Below, piece after piece: positions 54,082-61,662 of a stretch of DNA of 64,000 nt; within the stretch, counting starts at the first letter, position 1, and the number at the start of each line of letters is the position of its first letter. The DNA lies in contig NZ_JASLGT010000008.1 in the NCBI RefSeq assembly GCF_030150205.1, forward strand, positions 186,001-250,000. The letters run 5' to 3'. A program made the translations under genes and the position numbers. The notes beneath the pieces were generated by a model. It made no database searches, was not told where the DNA came from, and saw nothing but the letters and a program-made list of their open reading frames with translations. This DNA comes from Niabella sp. (GTDB lineage: Bacteria > Bacteroidota > Bacteroidia > Chitinophagales > Chitinophagaceae).

Positions 54082-54831
54082 TTATAAAACTGTTATCCCT
54101 GCCTTTACATACGGCTGCAGCAACTCATCATCCGGGTTCAGCTCCGTAACCAGGTAATCGATCTGTTTTAATTCACAAACCTGCAGCGCTTCAAAAGAGT
54201 TCAGCTTTTCTGCAATCGTTAAGCACACGGTTTTAGCAGAAGTGGCTACCATCGCCCTTTTTAGTTCTACGACCTCCCAGTCGCTGTCCGTAATACCCCG
54301 GCGCAGATCGATGGCATTGGTCCCTAAAATGCACAGGTCCGCATTTACTTCCTTGATCTTGGCTATGGCACTGGCGCCTACCGTGATCTTGGATTCTTTA
54401 TTTACCTTATCCCCCACCACCACTACATTGATATTGGGATGCGCGATATAAGCATTTAACGCCGGTATGCTACCCGTAATAAAAGTGGCCCGCAGCTGCG
54501 GCGGCAGCCGTTTGGCCATTTCAATGATGGTGGTGCCCCCACTTGTAAGTACATACATATTTTCCTTGATCAACCCGATCACTTTCTGCGCAATTACGGC
54601 CTTCTGCGTTTGCGAATACACGGGGCTGCTGTTAAAATGCACCTCATTAAAAGCCAGCGATAATGCGCCGCCATGTACTTTGATCAGCCGCCCAGCTTCT
54701 GCAAGTTCCTGCAAATCCCTGCGTACGGTGTCCTCAGACACTTCCATATCCACACAAAGCTTGGCACTCAACACTTTATTATGCAGATCCAGCCGGTGGA
54801 GAATATATGCTTGTCGTTCTTTCTTTAACAC
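54082..54831 (-). CDS. DeoR-family transcription regulator 2 (GTG start)
   Basis: A 249-residue paralog of the regulator at 37584. The GTG at 54831 gives MLKKERQAYILHRLDLHNKV, the same first 20 residues as DeoR1 from its TTG. The winged helix (AKLCVDMEVSEDTVRRDLQE) and the phosphosugar domain (MYVLTSGGTTIIEMAKRLPP, then GTNAIDLRRGITDSD) are kept. The few changes cluster in the linker (VHFNSSPVYSQTQKAVIAQK against VKFETSNVYSQSKKVTIAEK) and at the C-terminus, so both probably bind similar operators and related effectors. Confidence 0.9.
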   Translation of the reverse strand: MLKKERQAYILHRLDLHNKVLSAKLCVDMEVSEDTVRRDLQELAEAGRLIKVHGGALSLAFNEVHFNSSPVYSQTQKAVIAQKVIGLIKENMYVLTSGGTTIIEMAKRLPPQLRATFITGSIPALNAYIAHPNINVVVVGDKVNKESKITVGASAIAKIKEVNADLCILGTNAIDLRRGITDSDWEVVELKRAMVATSAKTVCLTIAEKLNSFEALQVCELKQIDYLVTELNPDDELLQPYVKAGITVL

Positions 54832-54862
54832 AATCGTTAATTTATTGCTAAAGGTAAATAAG

Positions 54863-54882
54863 AAACCAGCAAAAACTCGCAA
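54863..54882 (-). promoter_or_regulatory. Tandem 10-bp operator-like repeat before deoR2
   Basis: AAACCAGCAA directly followed by AAACTCGCAA, exactly one DNA turn apart, 32-51 bp before the GTG. This is the clearest form of the motif seen also at 38379 and 48797. GTGCATAAATAA follows at 54897. Confidence 0.5.
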
Positions 54883-55019
54883 AAAATCAAAAAAAAGTGC
54901 ATAAATAAAAGGGTCCCCAGCCATAAAAATCTCCGTTGGAATGTTTTGGAAAAAGAGTATATTTGGTCAAACAAGTTGCATAAACAACTATTTTTTGGTC
55001 ATCGTTAAAAACACGCGTT

Positions 55020-56195
55020 ATGCAGGAAGCATATATAGTTGCCGGTTATCGCACCGCAGTGGGCAAAGCTAAAAAGGGCGGGCTTCGCTTTTACCGTCCG
55101 GACGATCTTGCCATTACCGTAATCAAAGGCCTGATGGCTTCTTTACCGCAGCTGGAAGCCAGGCGGGTAGATGATGTGCTTGTGGGCAATGCCGTGCCCG
55201 AAGCAGAACAGGGACTGCAGGTAGGCCGTATTATCTCCGCCCGCGCATTGGGCATAGAAGTGCCGGGGGCCACGGTTAACCGGTATTGCGCATCCGGCCT
55301 CGAAACCATTGCCATGGCAACGGCTAAGATCCGCACCGGGCAGGCCGATTGTATCATTGCCGGTGGTACCGAAAGCATGAGCATGGTGCCGGCATCCGGA
55401 TGGAAAACGGTTCCCTCCTATTCCATCGCCAATGATGAGCCGGACTATTACCTCAATATGGGACTAACCGCTGAAGCTGTTTCAAAAGAGTTTAATATTA
55501 CCCGCGAAGATGCCGATGCCTTTAGCTATCATTCGCATCAGAAAGCCATCCATGCCATACAGAACGGACATTTTAAAGAAGGCATCCTCCCTGTGGAAGT
55601 GGAAGAGGTATCCATCGATCCAAAAGGCAAGCGGCAGGTGAAGAAATTTGTAGTGGATACGGACGAAGGGCCCCGTGCCGATACGTCTATGGAGGCATTG
55701 CAAAAACTAAAACCGGTTTTTGCAGCCAACGGTGTCGTTACCGCAGGCAACTCCTCCCAAACCAGCGATGGCGCGGCCTTCGTGGTGGTGATGGGTGAAA
55801 AAATGATGCGGGAGTTACAATTAGAGCCCATCGGCCGGCTGGTTGCCAGCGCTGTTGCCGGGGTACATCCGCGCATTATGGGCATCGGGCCGGTGGCCGC
55901 TATTCCCAAAGCATTGAGCCGCGCAGGTTTTTCCCTGAATGACATCGACCTTATCGAATTAAATGAAGCATTTGGTGCGCAATCCCTGGCGGTGATCCGG
56001 GAAGCGGGCCTTAACCCGGATATTGTAAACATTAACGGCGGGGCCATTGCGTTGGGCCATCCCCTGGGTTGTACCGGCTGCAAACTCACCATACAGGTAC
56101 TTGGAGATCTGAAGCGCCTGAATAAAAAGTATGGTATGGTTACCGCCTGTGTGGGCGGCGGACAGGGCATTGCGGGAATTGTGGAGCGCATGTAA
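55020..56195 (+). CDS. Acetyl-CoA C-acyltransferase (thiolase)
   Basis: A 391-residue thiolase that cleaves 3-ketoacyl-CoA or condenses acetyl-CoA in the cytosol. The acyl-bearing cysteine is Cys90 in VNRYCASGLETIAMA. The C-terminal motifs are NINGGAIALGHPLGCTGCKL, with the catalytic His, and ACVGGGQGIAGIVERM, with the second Cys. Length is normal. It is divergent from deoR2 across 188 bp and has no other fatty-acid genes beside it. Most such Bacteroidota genes serve beta-oxidation. Start at the ATG at 55020 (MQEAYIVAGYRTAVGKAKK) is a good family start. Confidence 0.95.
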   Translation: MQEAYIVAGYRTAVGKAKKGGLRFYRPDDLAITVIKGLMASLPQLEARRVDDVLVGNAVPEAEQGLQVGRIISARALGIEVPGATVNRYCASGLETIAMATAKIRTGQADCIIAGGTESMSMVPASGWKTVPSYSIANDEPDYYLNMGLTAEAVSKEFNITREDADAFSYHSHQKAIHAIQNGHFKEGILPVEVEEVSIDPKGKRQVKKFVVDTDEGPRADTSMEALQKLKPVFAANGVVTAGNSSQTSDGAAFVVVMGEKMMRELQLEPIGRLVASAVAGVHPRIMGIGPVAAIPKALSRAGFSLNDIDLIELNEAFGAQSLAVIREAGLNPDIVNINGGAIALGHPLGCTGCKLTIQVLGDLKRLNKKYGMVTACVGGGQGIAGIVERM

Positions 56196-56525
56196 AATTA
56201 AGAATAAGAAATGTTGCCTGCACAAGGGCATTAGCTGGTAAGCGCCGTTCTTTTTAAAATGCATACAGCTGGTGAGGTGAAATAACGATTGGGTCGCCAT
56301 CTTTTGCACTGCTATCGGCATCCTTGTGTCACACCCTTCAGCTCCAGCACTCCTGTCAGCACTTGCCGGGGCCAATCTATGTCTCTTAAAGGTTACTGCT
56401 TCCTGAAAGCCGCTCGAAACTTCGCCCTTACCTTTATTGTGCGGGCAATAAAGATTGCATTTTTCTTAACAGCCATTGGTTGTAAACTTGCGTCTCTATT
56501 ACAAAGCAATCTTAAAATCCGTACT
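56196..56525. other. 330-bp gene gap with an inverted repeat
   Basis: No gene is supported. An 8-bp inverted repeat, CTTTATTG (56432-56439) and CAATAAAG (56446-56453), lies 72 bp before the next ATG. TAAACTTG near 56489 is one base off the -7 consensus and may be the promoter of the next gene. Confidence 0.5.
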
Positions 56526-56924
56526 ATGAAATCAAAGCTTCTTTTATTAACATTGGTGGTTACCGTTTTTTGTGGGGTGCAGGCTGCTAAAGCGCAGGGC
56601 AATGGCTATTATAAGCATCGTGAAAAAGAATATAAGCACCGGGATGCCTATGAAAGAGACGGCTATCGTTACCGCCGTAACAGAGATGATGACGATGACC
56701 AGGGCGAACACCACCGTTATTACAGCAGCAATCATGATGGGTACTACCGCAACCTGCCTCCCGGACAAGCCAAGAAGGTATATGGATACCAATCTGCAAA
56801 ATATTTTGCGCCCGGGCAGCAGAAAAAAAGATACCGGAATGATGACAACCGCTATTACAATAACCGGGGTTATTCCCAGTCAAACGTTTTGACTACCGTT
56901 ATAGGTTCACTGCTTGGTTATTAA
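56526..56924 (+). CDS. Small secreted Tyr/Arg/Asp-rich protein with PPGQAKK motif
   Basis: A 132-residue protein with a clear signal peptide (KLLLLTLVVTVFCGVQAAKA). The rest is highly charged and aromatic (YKHREKEYKHRDAYERDGYR, then NRDDDDDQ) with the motif NLPPGQAKKVYG and the echo FAPGQQKKRYR. A similar motif occurs in RcnB-type periplasmic metal-homeostasis proteins and in unassigned Bacteroidota proteins. The mature part has few hydrophobic residues until the last 12, so it may be disordered. The start at 56526 is chosen because upstream in-frame text has no signal. A terminator follows. Confidence 0.72.
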   Translation: MKSKLLLLTLVVTVFCGVQAAKAQGNGYYKHREKEYKHRDAYERDGYRYRRNRDDDDDQGEHHRYYSSNHDGYYRNLPPGQAKKVYGYQSAKYFAPGQQKKRYRNDDNRYYNNRGYSQSNVLTTVIGSLLGY

Positions 56925-56944
56925 CAGGAGCTTTACCCGGAAGG

Positions 56945-56996
56945 GCTGTTTCAAAAGTTTATCAGGGCAACAGGAACTTTTGAAACAGCTTTTTTA
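56945..56996 (+). terminator. Terminator after the 56526 gene
   Basis: GCTGTTTCAAAAGTT and AACTTTTGAAACAGC are perfect 15-bp arms with a 15-nt loop and six T after. Strong. Confidence 0.92.
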
Positions 56997-57224
56997 TTTA
57001 TCCCCGTCTGCCTGTTGACCATCGATGTATCGATATCGTTTACCTTTATGGCAATTGTTTGGGCTTTTTAGATGCCGTGATATTTCCGGCGGGTTGCGCA
57101 GGAAATCAACCTGCGGTGTACCGGATCTTCCCTGAAATCCCTGCCCGGCAGCACACCTTTCGGGCAGGGACGGAAGAATTCTTTTGAAAAGTTCAAACAG
57201 CTTCATTGTTAAAATAAACGCATA
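56997..57224. other. Gap before the ABC exporter gene
   Basis: No gene seen. It holds a hairpin at 57139-57169 in the likely leader of the ABC gene and a short run of ATCGAT/TATCGATATCG-type palindromes near 57022-57039. Confidence 0.45.
57139..57169 (+). promoter_or_regulatory. Leader hairpin before the ABC exporter gene
   Basis: CCCTGCCCG and CGGGCAGGG form a perfect 9-bp stem with a 13-nt loop, 55 bp before the TTG start. No T-run, so not a normal terminator; an attenuator or a mRNA structure is possible. Confidence 0.4.
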
Positions 57225-59036
57225 TTGAAACCGATAGCAAAACCCTTTACAAAAACGCTCAATCTCGCCAATATTGTAAAACAGCTCTGGCCCTTTGTAA
57301 GGCCGTACCGTAAAATGATCTTCGGTACACTGGCCCTTACATTGGTAGGATCGCTGGCGGCACAGGTAAACCCGCTCATCCTGAAATATACCGTTGATCA
57401 TGTAGATGCGCTCCTGCAACAACCCGAGCCCATGCAGGAGGGATTGCGCCTCCTGCTGCATATTTCAATCGTACTCTTCACCAAGGAGATCGTAAATATC
57501 TTCATCCAGTTCGGACAAAAGTTTTATGGAGAAAAGATCCGGATCAATGTAAGCAACCTGCTTTCAGAAGCGGCCATCAAAAAAATACTGAGCTACGGCA
57601 TGGCCTTTTATGCAGCACCCGAAAACCAATCCGGCCGCCTGCAAACAAGGATCGACCGCGGTATAGAAAGTTTGACCCGGCTGGTTCAAAACTTTTTTAT
57701 CGATATCCTGCCCCTCTTCTCCAACGCCATCCTTGCGTTGATCATTATGTACCTGGCCAATGTAAAGGTAGGCCTGGTGGCTACCGTTATCCTGCCGGCG
57801 TATTTTTATGTAAGCAGCCGGCAGGCGCAAAAATTGCAGGGCGTACGCCGTCAATTGCGGCGGGGAAGAGAGAACAAGAATAATGGTTTACTGAACCTGA
57901 TCGATTCCATTACCGTCATCAAAAGTTTTGTGCGGGAATCTTATGAAGAAAAAAAACAGCTTGAGATACAGGACCAACTCACACAGGATCAGCTTTATAC
58001 CCGTAAGACCAATTTCCGTTATGACGGTATCAAATCGTTTATTGAGCAGATCGGCGTGGTACTCATCATCATCCTGACCACCTACCTGGTGCTGGGACAC
58101 CAGATCAGCATTGGAGCCATCATGCTTCACATCATGCTCTTTAATAACGTATCGGCCCCCATCCGCCAGCTGCACCGCATTTATGATGAGGTAAACGATG
58201 CCTTTATTTATGCGGAAGCCTATTTCCAGATACTGGATGCGGAAACGGCTACGGAAGCGTCTGGTACGTATAAAGAAGCATTGGTAAAGGGCGATTTTGA
58301 AATGCAGGATGTAAGCTTCACCTATCCCAATGGTACCAGGGCCCTGCACAATGTGTCATTAAAAATAGAAGGCGGAAAAACCACCGCCCTGGTGGGGTTA
58401 AGCGGTGCGGGAAAAAGCACCATCCTCAACCTGCTTAATAAATTTTATACGCCGGACAGCGGCACCATTATGCTGGATGGGATCGGCTTGAACGCCTACA
58501 ACAACCAGGTATTAAGAAATGAGATCGGACTGGTGCTGCAGAAAAATCATATTTTCAAAGGCTCTATTGAAGATAATATCCGTTACGGAAAAATGGATGC
58601 TACCCGGGAGGAAATCATTGCCGCCGCCACAAAGGCCAGCCTGCACAACCAGATCATGGAACTGCCCCTGCAATATGAAAGCGATGCCCAGTCGCTGAGC
58701 GGCGGTCAGCAACAACGTATTGCTATAGCGCGGCTGTTTCTGAAAGATCCCCCGGTCATCTTTCTGGATGAACCCACAGCCAGCCTGGATGCCATCGCTA
58801 CCGAACAGATCAAGAACAGCCTGGATGCGATTAAACAAAACAGAACGGTAGTGATCATTTCCCACTCTATTTCACAGATCATCGATGCGGATATGATCTA
58901 CGTATTAAAACAGGGCCATGTGGTAGAACACGGCACCCATGAACAACTCGTTGCCCTTAATGGTACCTACCGCGAAATCTTTAATGCTTCTGCACGCAGC
59001 CTGAATATCGCCCGTATCGCACAGTCGTACCAATAG
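57225..59036 (+). CDS. ABC exporter (fused membrane and ATPase domains), TTG start
   Basis: A 603-residue half-transporter that works as a dimer. Six membrane helices lie in residues 25-325. The ATPase domain has Walker A GLSGAGKSTILNLL, the signature LSGGQQQRIAIARLFL and Walker B PPVIFLDEPTASLD, then the H-loop IISHSISQ. The TTG at 57225 (MKPIAKPFTKTLNLANIVKQ) is chosen because no ATG is available until residue 32, which would cut into the first helix. The type matches lipid- or peptide-exporting transporters such as MsbA, but the substrate is unknown. It stands alone. Confidence 0.9.
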   Translation: MKPIAKPFTKTLNLANIVKQLWPFVRPYRKMIFGTLALTLVGSLAAQVNPLILKYTVDHVDALLQQPEPMQEGLRLLLHISIVLFTKEIVNIFIQFGQKFYGEKIRINVSNLLSEAAIKKILSYGMAFYAAPENQSGRLQTRIDRGIESLTRLVQNFFIDILPLFSNAILALIIMYLANVKVGLVATVILPAYFYVSSRQAQKLQGVRRQLRRGRENKNNGLLNLIDSITVIKSFVRESYEEKKQLEIQDQLTQDQLYTRKTNFRYDGIKSFIEQIGVVLIIILTTYLVLGHQISIGAIMLHIMLFNNVSAPIRQLHRIYDEVNDAFIYAEAYFQILDAETATEASGTYKEALVKGDFEMQDVSFTYPNGTRALHNVSLKIEGGKTTALVGLSGAGKSTILNLLNKFYTPDSGTIMLDGIGLNAYNNQVLRNEIGLVLQKNHIFKGSIEDNIRYGKMDATREEIIAAATKASLHNQIMELPLQYESDAQSLSGGQQQRIAIARLFLKDPPVIFLDEPTASLDAIATEQIKNSLDAIKQNRTVVIISHSISQIIDADMIYVLKQGHVVEHGTHEQLVALNGTYREIFNASARSLNIARIAQSYQ

Positions 59037-59132
59037 CTTAAAATATTTCATTTTCATTAACAGCCGTTAGCCTCGCTTTAGCGTCATATAGTTGAAGACT
59101 TTTTTAATCATTAACCCCTAAGTACAACTATT

Positions 59133-59432
59133 ATGAAAGTGAAACTGATTTTATTGGCGTTTGTGCTGCTGGTAGCAGGTATTTCAAAATCAGAGGCCCA
59201 GCATTACCGGTACGAGAAAAAGTATACAAAACATTACAAAAAAAGCTATAGGTACAACCGGCCTGCAGTAGTTGCCTATTACCCCGTGGTGCAGCGGCAC
59301 CGGTATTATGAAGGCAGTTCCTACCCGGCTTACCGGCACCATTATCGTTACCGGCATCACCGGCATATGCCTCCCGGACAGGTAAAAAAATATTACCGTC
59401 ATAAGCAGCACAACCGGGCACATTATTATTAA
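59133..59432 (+). CDS. Small secreted His/Tyr/Arg-rich protein with PPGQVKK motif
   Basis: A 99-residue protein with a signal peptide (KLILLAFVLLVAGISKSEA) and a mature part made mainly of His, Tyr, Arg and Lys (HYRYEKKYTKHYKKSYRYN, then YRHHYRYRHHRHMPPGQVKK). The PPGQxKK element is shared with the protein at 56526. The many His and Tyr suggest metal or surface interactions, but no function is known. It follows the ABC exporter by 96 bp. Confidence 0.7.
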   Translation: MKVKLILLAFVLLVAGISKSEAQHYRYEKKYTKHYKKSYRYNRPAVVAYYPVVQRHRYYEGSSYPAYRHHYRYRHHRHMPPGQVKKYYRHKQHNRAHYY

Positions 59433-59467
59433 AGATAAGCGTATGATTCATAAGGTTTAAAATGGTT

Positions 59468-59502
59468 CAACAGTCGCCACCCTTCGGGGTGGCCTGGCTG
59501 TT
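59468..59502 (+). terminator. UUCG hairpin after the 59133 gene
   Basis: GCCACCC and GGGTGGC flank a TTCG loop, a very stable tetraloop stem, and an outer CAACAG and CTGTTG pair extends it. It has no T-run, so termination is likely but not certain. Confidence 0.5.
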
Positions 59503-59601
59503 GGTACAAAGTTTGAATTTATAAAAAGATACGTAACATAAAACAGTGAAGGCGCAGCGAGCGATATAAATTTTTCTTTAACAAAAACAATATAGCAGGC
59601 A

Positions 59602-60144
59602 ATGAAAATACAATTATTCAATAAAACCCGTCTGATGATTACCGGGGCATTGATTGCACTGGTAGCGGGGCTTAGCTCCTGTGCAGACACTTATTATCCT
59701 TCGAGTAGTTATTATGATGGGTATTATGGTTACGATCCCTATTACTATTATTCTCCCGGGTATTATGGGTATTATGGCAATGGTGGCTATTATTACAATA
59801 ACCGGTACTACCGTAATAACAGGAATTACCGCCGTTATGAGGATCGCCGGAGATATGATAACCGGAGGCGGGTATACAGTAACAACAACAGGGACGGGTA
59901 TCGTGTAAATCCCAACCGGAACAATGCGGAATATTACCGCCAGCAAAATAACAATGCACGGATCATGGAGCGCAATAACACAAACAACCGCTCTAACGAA
60001 GTCCGTTCGCGGAATGTAACACCGCAACGTTCCTACAGTCCTCCACCCCCTTCCAGGAGTATGCGGCAGGCGCCGCCCTCAGGCTCAGGAGGCAGTTATA
60101 ACCAGGGCCGGTCTGGCAGCAACAACAGCCGCTCCAGGAGGTAA
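59602..60144 (+). CDS. Tyr/Asn/Arg-rich lipoprotein
   Basis: A 180-residue lipoprotein with lipobox Cys27 (IALVAGLSSCADTYY). Residues 28-75 are mostly Tyr and Gly (YYPSSSYYDGYYGYDPYYYY), then come Arg/Asn repeats (NRNYRRYEDRRRYDNRRRVY) and a Pro/Ser/Arg tail. It is probably a disordered surface protein. It lacks PPGQxKK. It starts 169 bp after the end of the preceding small protein, with the UUCG hairpin between. Confidence 0.7.
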   Translation: MKIQLFNKTRLMITGALIALVAGLSSCADTYYPSSSYYDGYYGYDPYYYYSPGYYGYYGNGGYYYNNRYYRNNRNYRRYEDRRRYDNRRRVYSNNNRDGYRVNPNRNNAEYYRQQNNNARIMERNNTNNRSNEVRSRNVTPQRSYSPPPPSRSMRQAPPSGSGGSYNQGRSGSNNSRSRR

Positions 60145-60167
60145 TGGTAAAATGGAATTATTTACTG

Positions 60168-60201
60168 CCGCAGGTCATTTTTCAGAAGGCCTGCGGTTTT
60201 T
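60168..60201 (+). terminator. Terminator after the Tyr-rich lipoprotein gene
   Basis: CCGCAGG and CCTGCGG flank 15 bp and a T-run follows. It overlaps the 3' end of the convergent DUF1801 gene. Confidence 0.7.
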
Positions 60202-60657
60202 GCTTTTAACAAAATTTTTTTCATACAAAGCAACCCAATCAGCCACAGAAACCCGCTCCGCCAGTTTCCCGATCAGTTCAAACGGGATCAATTCCGGCTT
60301 ACTGAACCGGATACAACTTTTTCCCATGTCCGGCTTTTTTACCGAAACCTTTTCCCATTCGCCCAGGAACCATTTCATGAGGTCCGCGTCTGCATATAAT
60401 CCCATATGGTACAGCACGATGCCATTTTTTTGAGAAGCGATGCTCATAAAAGGCAGGGGCAGCTCCGGGGCACAATGATAACCAGCAGGATAAATGCTAT
60501 GCGGTACCACATAGCCGATCATACCATAACTAATGGTCTCTACATATCCTTTGGGAAGGTGTTTCCGGATCACGGTCCGCAATTGCTCCATTGCCGGCAG
60601 CCGTTCCGCAGGCATTTCCTTTAAATAATCCGCTACTGTTTTTGCCCTGGATTGCAT
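60175..60657 (-). CDS. DUF1801 (YdhG-like) protein
   Basis: A 160-residue cytosolic protein. The family blocks are VADYLKEMPAERLPAMEQLR, then SYGMIGYVVP, and later FMSIASQKNGIVLYHMGLY. Members are often called iron-chaperone-like because their fold resembles CyaY, but that is weakly supported. Its end lies within the terminator of the convergent upstream gene. It is divergent from the DUF6515-type gene. Confidence 0.85.
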   Translation of the reverse strand: MQSRAKTVADYLKEMPAERLPAMEQLRTVIRKHLPKGYVETISYGMIGYVVPHSIYPAGYHCAPELPLPFMSIASQKNGIVLYHMGLYADADLMKWFLGEWEKVSVKKPDMGKSCIRFSKPELIPFELIGKLAERVSVADWVALYEKNFVKSKNRRPSEK

Positions 60658-60762
60658 ATTCTTTCCCCTGATTTATTTTTAGCATTTTTTTTACACAACA
60701 GAACGCCTGTCTGCCACCATTTCCCCGGTTTTTATCGTCCAATAAATATAATAAAAAAACAA

Positions 60763-61581
60763 ATGAGTAAAAATGTTATAAAACTGGGAATGTTCCTGCT
60801 GGGAGCGAGCCTCTTTCTGGCAGTTGACAGTTTTGCACAATACCGGCGTTATCCGCACCGCGTGTACAGAAGCCATTCTTATTACCGGGCGCCACGGGTT
60901 TCCATCGGTATCGGTGGTGTTTTTGGCTGGCCGGCCCCCTACTACCGGTATGGTTACGGACCGAATATGGGTGTTTCTGTTGGCATTGCCTTTCCACCCA
61001 TCGGCGCCACCATTGCGGTATTACCTTCCGGTGCCCGCCGGATGTATTTTGGCGGAGTTCCCTATTACTACCGGGATGATACCTATTTTGTAGAGCGGGA
61101 TAAGGGAGGATATGAAGTGGTAGCGCCTCCGCTTGGAGCTACTGCTGCGCGACTGCCCAACGGGGCCCGTATGCGCAAAATTGATGGAGACACCTATTAT
61201 GAATACAACGGTACTTATTACCGCCCGGACGTGAATGAGGACGGGGAGCGGGTATACGTGGTAGTAGGACGGAACGGAACCCTGGATACCGAAGAAGCCA
61301 GAACGCAGCGTTCGAACGACGACCGTAATTACCCCGATGATAACCGGGGCGATGAGCGTAACAACAGTGAACCCGCCGTAAGAAACAACGATGATACCGG
61401 GGGAAATGACGCTGTTTACGATACCCGTCCGCAGGTTGGCGATCAGTTTGATCAGCTGCCCAGGAATTCAACAAGGGTAACCGTCGACGGCAAAAGCCAG
61501 TTCCGTTCACCCGCAGGCACTTATTACAAAGAAGTGACTGTTGATGGCAAAACGGTATATGAGGTAGTAGGTTCAAAATAA
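60763..61581 (+). CDS. Secreted DUF6515-type protein with tandem domain
   Basis: A 272-residue protein from the ATG at 60763, with a signal peptide (GMFLLGASLFLAVDSFAQ). A short Tyr/Arg/Gly-rich region (YRRYPHRVYRSHSYYRAPRV) leads to the conserved part: GATIAVLPSGARRMYFGGVP, YYYRDDTYFVERDKGGYEVV, then a repeat GATAARLPNGARMRKIDGDT and YYEYNGTYYRP. An acidic, Asn/Asp-rich linker (about 180-225) is followed by a second beta domain (RVTVDGKSQFRSPAGTYYKE). The two GAT-LP-GA copies show an internal duplication. The family name is from memory. Role unknown, envelope-facing. Confidence 0.78.
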   Translation: MSKNVIKLGMFLLGASLFLAVDSFAQYRRYPHRVYRSHSYYRAPRVSIGIGGVFGWPAPYYRYGYGPNMGVSVGIAFPPIGATIAVLPSGARRMYFGGVPYYYRDDTYFVERDKGGYEVVAPPLGATAARLPNGARMRKIDGDTYYEYNGTYYRPDVNEDGERVYVVVGRNGTLDTEEARTQRSNDDRNYPDDNRGDERNNSEPAVRNNDDTGGNDAVYDTRPQVGDQFDQLPRNSTRVTVDGKSQFRSPAGTYYKEVTVDGKTVYEVVGSK

Positions 61582-61598
61582 TATAATATACGCATATT

Positions 61599-61630
61599 AA
61601 AAAAAGTGGCCCCGGCCGGCCGCTTTTTTT
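61599..61630 (+). terminator. Terminator after the DUF6515-type gene
   Basis: AAAAAGTGGCC and GGCCGCTTTTT pair around a short GC loop with T-runs on the plus strand. Confidence 0.8.
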
Positions 61631-61662
61631 AATGCGCATAAAGATCGTTTTCGTTTTTAAAC

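Noticed and set aside
56289..56525. Upstream extension of the 56526 protein
   Set aside because: The 79 extra codons have no signal peptide or family, while the ATG at 56526 is followed by a clean signal peptide.
59614..60027. Long Ile/Val-rich minus-strand ORFs opposite the Tyr-rich lipoprotein
   Set aside because: They are the antisense of TAC/TAT and AAC repeats and have composition typical of shadows.
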